From NCBI RefSeq assembly GCF_024158745.1, contig NZ_JAMZAW010000002.1, forward strand, positions 488,774 through 552,773: a stretch of DNA of 64,000 bases, written 5' to 3'. The notes beneath the pieces are model-generated. The model was not told the DNA's origin. It searched no databases and saw nothing but the letters and a program-made list of their open reading frames with translations. This DNA is from Paenibacillus tyrphae (GTDB lineage Bacteria; Bacillota; Bacilli; Paenibacillales; NBRC-103111). Made by a program: the position numbers and the translations under genes. How positions within the stretch are numbered: position 1 is the first letter of the stretch; the number at the start of each line of letters is the position of its first letter. Below, piece after piece: positions 8,236 through 17,500 of this stretch.

Positions 8236-9120
8236 TTATTTCGAATCAAAAGCGCTGCGTAATCCGTCGCCAATGAAGTTGAAGCACATGATCGTCAGGA
8301 AGATCATAAAGCCGGGGATGAACGGATACCAAGGCGCATTGTTCAAAATCGTCAAGCTTTGAGCGCTTTGCAGCAAATTCCCCCAGCTCGCGGTAGGCGG
8401 CTGAATCCCCAGACCAAGGAAGCTGAGGCTGGACTCCGTCAAAATCATGCTGCCCATCTGCAGCGTTGCGGAGACGATGACCGGAGCGATGGCATTAGGC
8501 AGAATATGCACGAAAATAATCCGGAAATCCGACATCCCGATGGTCCGCGCCGCATCGACGAACTCGCGGTTTTTGACCGAAAGGATTTGCCCTCGCAGCA
8601 GCCTCGCCTTGGACATCCAGCCGAATGCGACGAACACAACGATAATATTGAATAAGCTCGGCTTCAGGACGGTAACGACCGTGATCAGAACGAAAAAGCT
8701 CGGAAAGGCCAGCAAAATATCGACGATCCGCATCAGAAAGCCGTCGACTTTCCCTCCGTAATAACCGGCCAATGAGCCTACGGTAATCCCGATCAGCAGG
8801 TTAAGGACAACAGAAAAAATCGCGACGGAGAGCGATACCCGGGCCCCGTAAAGCACCCGGCTGAACAAATCCCGTCCTAAATCGTCGGTCCCGAACCAGT
8901 GCTCGGCGCTCGGCGGCTTCAACCGGCTCATTAGATCCTGTTCCGCAGGATCGTGAAGTGCTATGACGGGCGCGAACAACGCGAGTACGATGAGTACCGC
9001 CATAATCCACAGGCTGACAAAGGCCAGCCGGTTAGCCTTGAATCGTTCCCAAGCCCGATTTTTCGGTTTGGCGGCGGCCGCAGGAAGCTGGGCCTTATTC
9101 GTAGTTACGGCTTCATTCAT
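8236..9120 (-). CDS. oppC: Peptide ABC transporter permease, OppC/DppC family
   Basis: A 294-residue inner-membrane permease, one half of the channel of a peptide importer. It has an N-terminal cytoplasmic segment, a first helix at about 33-52, the periplasmic-loop motif HWFGTDDLGRDLFSR typical of OppC/DppC, and then the binding-protein-dependent transport domain. The EAA loop is seen in the stretch around EFVDAARTIGMSD. It starts 3 bp after the oppB stop codon and is the last gene of the five-gene operon. Whether the system takes oligopeptides, dipeptides or another class 5 substrate cannot be told from sequence alone. Confidence 0.9.
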   Translation of the reverse strand: MNEAVTTNKAQLPAAAAKPKNRAWERFKANRLAFVSLWIMAVLIVLALFAPVIALHDPAEQDLMSRLKPPSAEHWFGTDDLGRDLFSRVLYGARVSLSVAIFSVVLNLLIGITVGSLAGYYGGKVDGFLMRIVDILLAFPSFFVLITVVTVLKPSLFNIIVVFVAFGWMSKARLLRGQILSVKNREFVDAARTIGMSDFRIIFVHILPNAIAPVIVSATLQMGSMILTESSLSFLGLGIQPPTASWGNLLQSAQSLTILNNAPWYPFIPGFMIFLTIMCFNFIGDGLRSAFDSK

Positions 9121-9123
9121 GGA

Positions 9124-10095
9124 TTATACCTTCGCCTCGCTTTTGCTGTAGTTGACCCGGGGATCCAGGATCGCATAAGATAGGTCGGCCAAAATGCTGC
9201 CGATGACATAGAGAAAGGCAGTCAATGTCGTAACGGCGAAGATGACCGGGTAATCCCTCTGGAAAGCCGCTTCCGTGAACAGCCGGCCGATTCCGGGAAT
9301 GCTGAAGATCGTCTCGACAATAACGGAGCCCGCGAAGAAGCCGGGCAGCGATAGCCCGAACAGCGTTGCCAGCGGAATCAGCCCGTTGCGCAGGCCGTGC
9401 ACGGTCAATATCCGTCCGCCTCGCAGCCCTTTGGCTTTGGCTGTACGCATGTAATCCTGATTGATAACCTCCAGCATGCTGGAGCGGACATACCGGATCC
9501 AGACCGCCACTTCGGAGCATGCAATCGTAAACACCGGCAAAATCAGATGAAGCACCCGGTCCCCCAAGCCGGACGGCGCATTGATCGTCTGCAGTCCGCC
9601 CGATGGCAGCCAGCCGAGCCGAACAGCAAAGAACATCATCAACAGAAGGCCGAGCCAAAACCCGGGCAGCGAAATGCCGACGAACGTAATGCCGGACACA
9701 AGCTGATCGAGACGCGAATTCGCTTTAACCGCGCACAAAATGCCGAGCGGAATCGCTATGGCCATGGCCAGAACAAAGCTTGTGACCGTCAGCAGCAAGG
9801 TATTCGGCAGCCGGTCCCACATCAATTCCGAGACCGGCTGGCTTTTTTGAAACGAAGTGCCGAAATCCCCTTGCGCCAGGTCGCTGATCCATTTCCAATA
9901 CTGAATATATAACGGTTGATCCAAGCCGTAAGCTTTGATCATATTCTCTTTATCGATGGCCTTGATCGTCGGATCGTCGACATACTGGGAGATCGGACTG
10001 CCCGGAGCCATATGGATAATGAGAAAAGAAATGATCGTAATGCCGATCAGAATCGGAATGGCGTTCAGCAAACGCCGAAGGGCATATCGGGCCAC
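9124..10095 (-). CDS. oppB: Peptide ABC transporter permease, OppB/DppB family
   Basis: A 323-residue permease and partner of OppC. The protein begins with the family signature ARYALRRLLNAIPILIGITI, which forms TM1, then the periplasmic segment with GLDQPLYIQY, and five further helices with the EAA-type loop MRTAKAKGL near residue 220. The start is a GTG at 10095 preceded by a weak GAAGAG site. It lies between the lipoprotein gene and oppC, the latter following after 3 bp, so translation is probably coupled. Confidence 0.9.
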   Translation of the reverse strand: MARYALRRLLNAIPILIGITIISFLIIHMAPGSPISQYVDDPTIKAIDKENMIKAYGLDQPLYIQYWKWISDLAQGDFGTSFQKSQPVSELMWDRLPNTLLLTVTSFVLAMAIAIPLGILCAVKANSRLDQLVSGITFVGISLPGFWLGLLLMMFFAVRLGWLPSGGLQTINAPSGLGDRVLHLILPVFTIACSEVAVWIRYVRSSMLEVINQDYMRTAKAKGLRGGRILTVHGLRNGLIPLATLFGLSLPGFFAGSVIVETIFSIPGIGRLFTEAAFQRDYPVIFAVTTLTAFLYVIGSILADLSYAILDPRVNYSKSEAKV

Positions 10096-10149
10096 CGGAT
10101 GTCACTCTTCTTTCATCATAATTTCGATCATAACGATCTACGGATTTTA

Positions 10150-11814
10150 TTATTTCGTAAAGTACCACTTTTCGACTTCCTTCAATGCGTCGCGGTTCGG
10201 GTTAAATCCTTCGAGATTAGCCGGATAAGCCATCGTGGCGGTCGGCGAATAAATGAACGTATACGGCTGGTCTTCCGCAATCAAAGCGTCGATTTTGGCC
10301 AGCAGCTCTTTCCGTTTGTTCATGTCGAACGTGTTCAAGTCTTCGTCGATGAGCTTGTCGACCTCGGGATTTTTATAAGAAATATAGTTCGATCCCGTCT
10401 CCATCGCCGTGGAGTGCCAAATGCCTTGCGGATTCGGGTCTCCCGAGATGCTCCAGCCATGGATGAGAGCAACGAAGTTTTTACCTGTCCAGTTTTTCGT
10501 AAAGGCAGAGCCTTCTACAATCCGGGGCTGAACGCTGATGCCTACTTTTTTCAACTGCTGCTGAACAACCGTCAGCGCCTTCTCACGGACCTTGTTTCCT
10601 TGAATCGTTTGCATTTCGAATTCAAATTTTTGACCGTTTTTGTCCAAAATGCCGTCGCCGTCCGTATCTTTCCAGCCTGCATCGGCTAACAGCTTCTTCG
10701 CTTTTTCCGGATCGAACGGGAATTTCGGCACATTATCCGTAAACGACCAGTAGGAAGGAGACGTTTGGCTGTGTACGATCTTTCCTTGTCCTTCGACGAT
10801 GTTGTCTACGATCCCTTGACGATCCAGCGCCATTGTGAGTGCTTGACGTACTGTTTTATCCTGGAATAACGGATTGGTCAAGTTCCAAGCGGCAAAGATA
10901 TAGGAGCCTGTACCAATCCCTTTTTGCAGCTTGATTTTGCCCGACGTTTTGGCAAATTGCTCGATGGCTTGCAAATTGTCGGCCGGCACCGCAACGACGT
11001 TAATTTCTCCCGTTTGCAGTTGCGCCATCATGGCGTTGGCATCGGGAACGATCTTCGCCGTAATTTTCTCGATGGCCGGTTTGCCGCCGAAATAGCTGTC
11101 GTTGCGCACGAAGCGCAAATATTGGCCTTGCTTCCACTCTTCCAGCTTATAAGGACCAGACCCTACAGGCTGCTTGAAGAATGGAGATTTGTCCATATCT
11201 TTTACGGCAACATCCTTCAGCAAATGCTGAGGCAAAATATTATAAATCAGCATATCGATGTATCCGGCATGCGGCTCTTTGAACGTAAATTTAACGGTCG
11301 TATCGTCCGCTTTCTCGACTTTCGCCAGCTTCTCGAACGTCCCTTTGCGCGGGCCTTTATAATCCGGATTAAGCGGAATGTTATATGTAAACACCACATC
11401 GTCGACCGTTACCGGCTTGCCGTCGCTAAACTTGGCATCGTTGCGGATTTTAATCGTCATTTCCTTCTTATCTTGCGAGAACTGAGGTTGTCCGGCCGCC
11501 AGATCCGGAACGATTTCCTGTTTGTCATTGAAGTCATACAACGAGCTGAACACCAGGTCGATTACTTCGCTGGAAACCGTAGTGGTTGCCCAAAAACGGA
11601 TAAAGCCTTGCGGATCCAGCAAATAAGCCGTATTGATTTCGCCGCCGTCCACCTTTTCTTTTTTGCCGCTGTTAGCTGCCGCCCCATCGGCCGGCTTTTC
11701 GTTCGTTGCGGGGGTTCCGCCTCCTCCGGACGTGCAAGCGCTCAACAATAGCGCGGTGGTCATCAACGTGGCAAGAGCGATATTTCCCGCTTTGCCGATT
11801 TTTTTGAACAACAT
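10150..11814 (-). CDS. oppA: Peptide-binding lipoprotein, family 5 solute-binding protein
   Basis: The extracytoplasmic receptor of the importer, 554 residues. A lipoprotein signal with lipobox LSAC is visible at residues 24-27, followed by a flexible Gly/Ala/Lys-rich linker. The mature part contains the family 5 signature region (DDVVFTYNIPLNP) and a C-terminal lobe ending in NRDALKEVEKWYF. The lipid-modified Cys27 should tether it to the membrane beside OppB and OppC. The position between the ATPase and permease genes gives the order D-F-A-B-C. Ligand identity is unknown; family members bind peptides, nickel complexes or opines. Confidence 0.9.
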   Translation of the reverse strand: MLFKKIGKAGNIALATLMTTALLLSACTSGGGGTPATNEKPADGAAANSGKKEKVDGGEINTAYLLDPQGFIRFWATTTVSSEVIDLVFSSLYDFNDKQEIVPDLAAGQPQFSQDKKEMTIKIRNDAKFSDGKPVTVDDVVFTYNIPLNPDYKGPRKGTFEKLAKVEKADDTTVKFTFKEPHAGYIDMLIYNILPQHLLKDVAVKDMDKSPFFKQPVGSGPYKLEEWKQGQYLRFVRNDSYFGGKPAIEKITAKIVPDANAMMAQLQTGEINVVAVPADNLQAIEQFAKTSGKIKLQKGIGTGSYIFAAWNLTNPLFQDKTVRQALTMALDRQGIVDNIVEGQGKIVHSQTSPSYWSFTDNVPKFPFDPEKAKKLLADAGWKDTDGDGILDKNGQKFEFEMQTIQGNKVREKALTVVQQQLKKVGISVQPRIVEGSAFTKNWTGKNFVALIHGWSISGDPNPQGIWHSTAMETGSNYISYKNPEVDKLIDEDLNTFDMNKRKELLAKIDALIAEDQPYTFIYSPTATMAYPANLEGFNPNRDALKEVEKWYFTK

Positions 11815-11854
11815 GGCAAGTTCCCCTCTCTTTTAGATGCCTTCTGCAGGCTGT

Positions 11855-12811
11855 TTATACGAAATGGCACGAGGCGTAATGCCCCGGCTCCACTTCACGG
11901 AAGACAGGCTTCTCGATCCGGCAGCGCTCCGCAGCATGAGGACACCGCGGATGAAACGCACAGCCCGACGGCGGATTTGCCGCGTTCGGCACTTCTCCGC
12001 TTAAGATGATCCGCTCTCGCTTGCCATCCACATCCGGCTCGGGTACGGACGACAGCAGCGCCTGGGTATACGGATGCTTCGGGCTGCCGAACAACTGGTC
12101 CCGGCCGGCCAACTCGACAATTTGACCTAAGTACATGACCGCGACCCGATCGGAAATATGTCGGACGACGCTAAGATTGTGCGAGATGAACAAGTACGAC
12201 ACGTTCGTCCGCGTCTGCAGCTCCTCCAGCAAGTTGACGATCTGCGCTTGAATCGAGACATCGAGCGCCGAGACCGGCTCGTCTGCCACGATGAGCTTCG
12301 GACTTAACGCAATGGCGCGGGCAATCGCGATACGCTGCCGCTGTCCGCCGGAAAATTCATGCGGGTACATGCCGACCGCATGTGACCTTAGTCCGACCGT
12401 ATCCAAGAGCTGTTCCGCCCGTTTCATCGCGTCCGACCACTTCAAGCCGCCCTGCACCACAAGCGGCTCGGCAATCGCTTTACCCACCGTGATTCTCGGA
12501 TTTAACGATGCATACGGGTCCTGGAACACGCACTGCATCTCTTTCCGGATCGGCCGCAGCTGCCGTTGATTCCAGTTGCCGATCGAAGTTCCGTTAAACA
12601 CGATTTCACCTTCGGTCAAATCGAGCAAGCGCAAAACCAACCGCCCGACCGTCGACTTGCCGCAGCCGGATTCGCCCACAATGCCCAGCGTTTCGCCTTT
12701 AAATACCGTAAAGCTGACATTGTCAACCGCTTTGACGGCTCCATTTTTTAAGCTGCCGCCGATGCCAAAATATTTTTTCAACCCTTTAATCTCCAGAAGC
12801 GGAGCCCCCAC
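11855..12811 (-). CDS. oppF: Peptide ABC transporter ATPase, OppF/DppF family
   Basis: A 318-residue cytoplasmic ATPase that drives the importer together with OppD. It shows Walker A (GESGCGKST), the Q-loop ([10 protein letters not shown]), the ABC signature FSGGQRQR, Walker B ([12 protein letters not shown]) and the C-terminal oligopeptide-transporter extension with [11 protein letters not shown], whose cysteines match the iron-sulfur motif reported in DppD/OppF-type ATPases. The start is a GTG at 12811 preceded by GAGGGAG; an ATG just upstream is in another frame. It lies 27 bp after oppD. Confidence 0.92.
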   Translation of the reverse strand: MGAPLLEIKGLKKYFGIGGSLKNGAVKAVDNVSFTVFKGETLGIVGESGCGKSTVGRLVLRLLDLTEGEIVFNGTSIGNWNQRQLRPIRKEMQCVFQDPYASLNPRITVGKAIAEPLVVQGGLKWSDAMKRAEQLLDTVGLRSHAVGMYPHEFSGGQRQRIAIARAIALSPKLIVADEPVSALDVSIQAQIVNLLEELQTRTNVSYLFISHNLSVVRHISDRVAVMYLGQIVELAGRDQLFGSPKHPYTQALLSSVPEPDVDGKRERIILSGEVPNAANPPSGCAFHPRCPHAAERCRIEKPVFREVEPGHYASCHFV

Positions 12812-12838
12812 GTGTCGATCATCTCCCTCTAATCCGTA

Positions 12839-13801
12839 CTAGGTCAAAATGCAGCGAACTTGATGCCCCGCTCCGATGTCCCGCAACTCAGGCTGCCGGT
12901 CGCGGCATTCTGCTTTCGCCATCGGACAGCGCTCGGCAAACCGGCACCCGGCCGGAAAAGCCCCTGCGGGCGGAACGCTTCCCGGTATCGGAACCAGCCG
13001 TTCAATAGCCCCCTGCATGCGAGGCGTCGATTGGAGCAAGCCTTTCGTGTACGGATGTCTGGCATCTGTAAACAGCGTTCTTACGTCTGCCGTCTCGACG
13101 ATTTGGCCGGCATACATGACGATGACGCGCGTAGCCATCTCGGCAACAACGCCCAAGTCATGCGTGATGAACAGCACGGACATGTCGGTTTCGCGAAGCA
13201 GCTGTCGGATCAGGTCCAGCACCTGAGCCTGAATCGTCACATCCAAGGCCGTCGTCGGCTCGTCGGCAATAAGCAGCTCCGGCTTGCAGGCCATCGCCAT
13301 CGCCAGCATGACACGCTGCCGCATGCCGCCCGACAGACGATGCGGATACTCCTTCCGAATCCGGGAAGGCTCCGGAAATCCGACCCGCCGCAGCCAGTCC
13401 TCCGCTATTGTAACCGCTTCCGATTTGGATACGCCAAGATGCCGGGTAATCGCTTCGGTCAACTGCTTCCCAATGGTAAGCACCGGATTCAACGAGGTCA
13501 TCGGCTCCTGGAAGATCATCGCGATTTGACGTCCGCGAACGCCCGACATCTCCCGATTGCTGAGGCCGACCAAATTCCGCCCGCCGAAACGGACTTCACC
13601 GCCGGCAATCTCCCCTACCCGGGGAAGCAGCTGCATGATCGACAAGGAAGTCATGCTTTTGCCGCAACCGGATTCTCCTACGAGCGCGACCACTTCGTTC
13701 GTTCCGATTTTAAAATCGATGCCGTCGACAACGGTCAATTCCCTCTTTTTGTCTTTAATTACCGTTTTAAGCGATTTCACTTCCAAAAGTGCCTCAGACA
13801 A
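12839..13801 (-). CDS. oppD: Peptide ABC transporter ATPase, OppD/DppD family
   Basis: The first gene of the importer operon and the second ATPase, 320 residues. Walker A is GESGCGKSM, the signature is LSGGMRQR, and Walker B is [12 protein letters not shown]. The C-terminal extension again has the cysteine-rich [10 protein letters not shown] stretch. The start is a TTG at 13801 with an AAGGTGAT binding site, the only start that keeps the family N-terminus. A promoter-like pair lies about 80 bp upstream. Confidence 0.92.
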   Translation of the reverse strand: MSEALLEVKSLKTVIKDKKRELTVVDGIDFKIGTNEVVALVGESGCGKSMTSLSIMQLLPRVGEIAGGEVRFGGRNLVGLSNREMSGVRGRQIAMIFQEPMTSLNPVLTIGKQLTEAITRHLGVSKSEAVTIAEDWLRRVGFPEPSRIRKEYPHRLSGGMRQRVMLAMAMACKPELLIADEPTTALDVTIQAQVLDLIRQLLRETDMSVLFITHDLGVVAEMATRVIVMYAGQIVETADVRTLFTDARHPYTKGLLQSTPRMQGAIERLVPIPGSVPPAGAFPAGCRFAERCPMAKAECRDRQPELRDIGAGHQVRCILT

Positions 13802-13882
13802 GGGATCACCTTCACTTCCACATTCATTGTGTCATAAAATTTCACTTCGCTGGAATTATTTCGGATGACAGCATCAAGTCCC

Positions 13883-13911
13883 ATTATGAAGTTAATTGAC
13901 CAAATTGTCAT
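13883..13911 (-). promoter_or_regulatory. Candidate promoter of the opp operon
   Basis: On the minus strand ATGACA (13906-13911) and CATAAT (13883-13888) are separated by 17 bp in an AT-rich stretch, giving a leader of about 75 bases. Both hexamers deviate by one base from consensus. Confidence 0.5.
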
Positions 13912-13980
13912 TAGAAATTTTAAAATTTTACATTTTTTTTTGAATTCTCCTTAAACACCAGTGAATTGAAAGATAAAAAA

Positions 13981-14011
13981 AGAGACGAAAATGTAAAACT
14001 TTTTCGTCTCT
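13981..14011 (-). terminator. Terminator after pepF
   Basis: Arms AGAGACGAAAA and TTTTTCGTCTCT form a strong hairpin; on the minus strand it is followed by TTTTTTTATC. It closes the pepF transcript and insulates it from the opp promoter. Confidence 0.85.
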
Positions 14012-14052
14012 TAGGAAAATTATGTTTATTTTCAATGCTGCTGTCGAATTTT

Positions 14053-15756
14053 CTAGAACGCGCGAATGTCCGCCTTTTCCAGCCACGCGCCGATATCGCC
14101 GATGACCGACTCGACCGTGCCTTCCGCAAACGGCGAAAGCAGCCCCGCCACCTCCACCAGCTCGCTGAACGAACGGCTGCCGCCTTCCCGGCAAAGCCTG
14201 ACGTAATCGTCCCAGGCCCGCTTGCTGTCGCTTTGCGCGTGGGACCAGAATTGGAGCGCGCAAATTTGCGCCAGCGTGTAGTCGATATAATAAAACGGCG
14301 TACGGAAAATGTGCCGCTGCTGATACCAGTACCCGCCGCGATTCAGCAAATCGTTCTCCTCCAGCGCCAAATCCGGACGATAGACCGATTCCAGCTCGCG
14401 CCACTTGGCTTTGCGCTCCGCCGGGGTCGCTTCAGGGTGCTCGTACACGAAGTGCTGGAATTCATCGACCGCGGTACCGTAAGGAATGAACAAAATAGCC
14501 TCGCTCAAATGCTTATACTTGTATTTGTCCGTATCTTCGCGGAAAAACAGCTCCATCCAAGGCCAGGCGAAAAACTCCATGCTCATCGAATGAATCTCGC
14601 ACGCCTCAAGCGTCGGATGCAAGTATTCCGGCACCTCATGATGGCGGCTCATGTAATGCTGGAACGCATGTCCGGCCTCGTGCGTCAGCACGTCGACATC
14701 TCCGCTCGTTCCGTTGAAGTTTGAGAAAATAAAAGGCACCTGCTCCGCTTTGATATACGAGCAGTACCCGCCGACCGCTTTGCCGGTTTTGCTGACGAGA
14801 TCCATTAATCCGCGGTCCGTCATCATCCGGAAGAAAGCGTCGGTTTCTGGCGACAGCTCGGCATACATCCGCTTGGCGTTGTCGACGATCCAATCCGCAT
14901 CGCCTTTAGGCCTCGGGTTGCCCTTCGGAAAACGATACTTGGCGTCATAGTATGTTAACCGGTCCACGCCAAGCATGCGCCGCTGCTGCTCTCGGATGCG
15001 CGAAGCAAGCGGCACCAGATGCTCCCGCACCTGCTCCCGGAAAACGGCTACATCGGCCGCGTCGTAGTCCGAACGCTTCAGGCGGTCGTATCCAAGCTGA
15101 ACGAAGTTCGGATAGCCGAGCTTTCGGGCGATGCTCGTCCGCACTTGGACGAGACTGTCGTAGATTTCGTCAAGGGTCGTCTCGTGCTCCGCAAAAAAAG
15201 CGTATCCCGCATCCAGTGCGCGCTTGCGCGTCTCCCGGTCGGTAGACAGCGTGTAAGGCGTGAGCTGAGCCAGATTGAGCTCGCGGCCGTCAAACGAAAT
15301 CGACGCGGAGGCGGTCAGTTTAATATAGTCGGAGACAAGCTTGTTCTCCTGCCGCAGCTCGTCAATCACTTCGGGCGCGAACGTTTTCATGGTTCTCTCG
15401 GCGATCCGGAACAATTGTTGGCCCCACTGCTCTTCCAACGCCGCCCGGTAAGGCGATTCGGCCAATGCCGCATAATACTTCGACAGGAAGCCTTGATAAA
15501 CCGGCGTCTGCTGGTCGAAAAAATCCTGCTCCGCTTTATAGAACGGGTCGTTCGTATCGATGGTATGCCGGATACGGGCGATCGCGGCCATCGACTCGAA
15601 ATGGCTCCGAAGCTCGTTCATCCGGGTCAGAAGAGCCTGCTGCTCCTCCGGTGAACCCGCCTCGGAGAACTGCTGCAGCGATTCGTTCATCTGTTCCGTC
15701 AGTTGATCCATATCCGGGCGTTCGTATACAAAATCTTCGAACTTCCTTATCATCAT
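14053..15756 (-). CDS. pepF: M3-family oligoendopeptidase F-like
   Basis: A cytosolic zinc metallopeptidase of 567 residues that cleaves short peptides. The zinc-binding helix HEAGH is at about residue 359, and the downstream EACEIHSMSMEF segment supplies the third ligand (Glu) as in M3 enzymes. An N-terminal helical lid domain precedes the catalytic domain. The start at 15756 is preferred because AAAGGGATG lies at the right distance; an in-frame ATG at 15774 would overlap this site. It lies downstream of the peptide importer but is separated from it by a terminator. A joint role in peptide use is possible. Confidence 0.88.
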   Translation of the reverse strand: MMIRKFEDFVYERPDMDQLTEQMNESLQQFSEAGSPEEQQALLTRMNELRSHFESMAAIARIRHTIDTNDPFYKAEQDFFDQQTPVYQGFLSKYYAALAESPYRAALEEQWGQQLFRIAERTMKTFAPEVIDELRQENKLVSDYIKLTASASISFDGRELNLAQLTPYTLSTDRETRKRALDAGYAFFAEHETTLDEIYDSLVQVRTSIARKLGYPNFVQLGYDRLKRSDYDAADVAVFREQVREHLVPLASRIREQQRRMLGVDRLTYYDAKYRFPKGNPRPKGDADWIVDNAKRMYAELSPETDAFFRMMTDRGLMDLVSKTGKAVGGYCSYIKAEQVPFIFSNFNGTSGDVDVLTHEAGHAFQHYMSRHHEVPEYLHPTLEACEIHSMSMEFFAWPWMELFFREDTDKYKYKHLSEAILFIPYGTAVDEFQHFVYEHPEATPAERKAKWRELESVYRPDLALEENDLLNRGGYWYQQRHIFRTPFYYIDYTLAQICALQFWSHAQSDSKRAWDDYVRLCREGGSRSFSELVEVAGLLSPFAEGTVESVIGDIGAWLEKADIRAF

Positions 15757-15917
15757 CGCTTCATCCCTTTCCATGTCTATCGGCCGGATAACCGTCGACC
15801 TTCGTTAGAAACATAAGGGGGCAAGCCGTTTTTGTCAATATGCGGAAACAAAAATAAGCCTCCGACGCCAACAAACGGCGAACAGACGCTTTATACTGTC
15901 ACGATTGTTTTCTTGGT

Positions 15918-16295
15918 TTAATCCAGCGCTCTCGACAACTCTTCGCTGACGGCCACCAAATCGTTCGGTTCACTTTCATTCAAAATGGCGCGGGCCTGCT
16001 CAATCTCCAGTCGCAGCACGCGAATTTGTTCCATAGGCTTTTTGACGTAGTGAATATATTCGACGGCCAGATGATGATCCGGCTTTTTCCCTGCAAATAA
16101 TCGCCGAAAAGCTGACATCATTTGATAGCTTCGTTCTTCCATCATCCGCTTTTTCTCGTAACGTTCGATGGTTTGTTCCAGCTCGGCCAGCTGCTCTTCC
16201 TTACGAGCGATATACGCTTCAAGAAAAGGATACACTTCCGCCGCTTTCCGCTGGTTCGTCCTTACTGAACCCCCTGATGGCACAGCATTCAACAT
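15918..16295 (-). CDS. Hypothetical coiled-coil protein
   Basis: A 125-residue soluble protein I do not recognise. About residues 30-60 and 85-115 are strongly helical and charged, with heptad-like spacing (KEEQLAELEQTIERYEKK), joined by a linker containing FAGKKPDHH. No signal peptide or membrane segment is visible. A GGTGAAG site precedes the ATG at 16295. It stands alone between pepF and a small spore-protein-like gene. The codon pattern and clear start support it as real, but the function is unknown. Confidence 0.6.
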   Translation of the reverse strand: MLNAVPSGGSVRTNQRKAAEVYPFLEAYIARKEEQLAELEQTIERYEKKRMMEERSYQMMSAFRRLFAGKKPDHHLAVEYIHYVKKPMEQIRVLRLEIEQARAILNESEPNDLVAVSEELSRALD

Positions 16296-16408
16296 AAAAC
16301 TTCACCTATCCTATGATGTTAGATATAATCACATTATTAGTATCAGTTTACACCAAAATCCGCGCTTTGAAAATAACGAATTTCGTACTGACTCCCATCA
16401 AGCGAAAA

Positions 16409-16442
16409 GAGGAAGCCTCGAAATTTTCATTCGGGCTTCCTC
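16409..16442 (-). terminator. Terminator after the 50-residue ORF
   Basis: GAGGAAGCC and GGCTTCCTC arms with a loop of about 14 bases, followed by TCTTTTCGC on the minus strand. It lies about 20 bp after the stop codon of the small gene at 16462-16614. Confidence 0.7.
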
Positions 16443-16461
16443 CTTGGATCTGCTTATTTCC

Positions 16462-16614
16462 TTATTGTCTTGCCGATTCGCTGGCGCTCTCGCTCGGGTT
16501 GTTTTGAGCCGCCTGCTTCACGTTATTTGCCACAACCTCTTCGGAAAATTCCGTATCGGTCTTCAGGTTTTTATTGAGATTTAAATTAAAATTTTGATTT
16601 TTATTTTTAGCCAT
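16462..16614 (-). CDS. Small hydrophilic protein, possibly gamma-type spore protein
   Basis: A 50-residue frame too short for routine ORF lists. A very strong GGGGAGG site lies eight bases before the ATG at 16614, and a terminator follows the stop. The peptide is Asn/Lys/Gln-rich at the N-terminus (KNKNQNFNLNLNKN), then has TEFSEEVVANNVKQA and a Ser/Glu-rich tail. The TEF-x-E plus VKQ/QNN pattern faintly recalls gamma-type small acid-soluble spore proteins (TEFASETN-type repeats), but only one half-repeat is present and the assignment is tentative. The signals for expression are better supported than the function. Confidence 0.55.
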   Translation of the reverse strand: MAKNKNQNFNLNLNKNLKTDTEFSEEVVANNVKQAAQNNPSESASESARQ

Positions 16615-16680
16615 CGCCATCACCTCCCCTGACATCCTTTATTATGGATATCATGGAGGGATGTTATGCTTAGAAAATTT

Positions 16681-17334
16681 TTAAAACAGCAGCTCGCTTT
16701 TCAGTTGGTTCCAGAGCGCTTCGTTAATTTTTCCGTCGCCCTTTTTGACCACGAAGACATTCAACGTTTTTTTGCCCCACTCTTTATACACCTGATCCTT
16801 CGTCTCGAAATACAAGTCAATCCGGTTGCCTTTGATGGCACTACCCGTATCCGCGACAATCCCGTAGCCGTAGCCGGGAATGTACAGCACCGTTCCGATC
16901 GGAAACACCTTCGGATCTGCGGCGATCGTGGAGAACGATTCGACGTCCCGGGTAACCTTCATTCCGGAAAACGTGACTCCGTATTCGGGATGCCCGGGGT
17001 TTTTGCCAGTCGACTCCCGTCCGGCATAGTATCCGGTTGCCGTCACCTCGACGGCTTTATAGTTGGATAAATCTTGTCCCTTGTGGGGAAACAGCTTGTA
17101 ATTCATCGTCCGGCGGCCGCTTGCGGCAGATACGGGCTGGGAGTCGGGCTGCTTAACCTCCGGCTTGTTGACACCGGGCGAATGCAAGGATACGGGTAAA
17201 GCGGCGATCGGCAGCTCATTGTTCGGCGCGGTAGACCGCTTGTAATCCTGTTGTTTTTCAAACCATATCAAGAAGGACAGCATCAACAAGATGAACAAGA
17301 TCCATTTGGCATGGCTTGCGGTTTTTGGTAGCAT
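16681..17334 (-). CDS. 3D-domain murein hydrolase, YuiC-like
   Basis: A 217-residue membrane-anchored or secreted protein with one N-terminal hydrophobic helix (about 10-26), a variable linker, and a C-terminal 3D domain (about 95-200). The domain signatures are VTATGYYAG, a [10 protein letters not shown] strand and [15 protein letters not shown] with the conserved Asp residues. The same domain in Bacillus YuiC and in MltA has lytic transglycosylase activity on peptidoglycan. Length and single-anchor architecture match YuiC (stationary-phase survival group). The gene stands alone and its start at 17334 is close to the divergent acyltransferase promoter region. Confidence 0.8.
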   Translation of the reverse strand: MLPKTASHAKWILFILLMLSFLIWFEKQQDYKRSTAPNNELPIAALPVSLHSPGVNKPEVKQPDSQPVSAASGRRTMNYKLFPHKGQDLSNYKAVEVTATGYYAGRESTGKNPGHPEYGVTFSGMKVTRDVESFSTIAADPKVFPIGTVLYIPGYGYGIVADTGSAIKGNRIDLYFETKDQVYKEWGKKTLNVFVVKKGDGKINEALWNQLKSELLF

Positions 17335-17500
17335 ATGCTTGGTTTAAACCTCCCCTTATTAGAAGAGGCTCTCCAACATTCGCAAGATCTATACACGGTC
17401 CCTATGCCGTCGCAAGCCAAGCTGATTATAAAATTTTGTTTAACTATTGGCGGCCGAACGATACGTTTTGTATTATTTTCATAAAAGGAGGGATCGCAAT

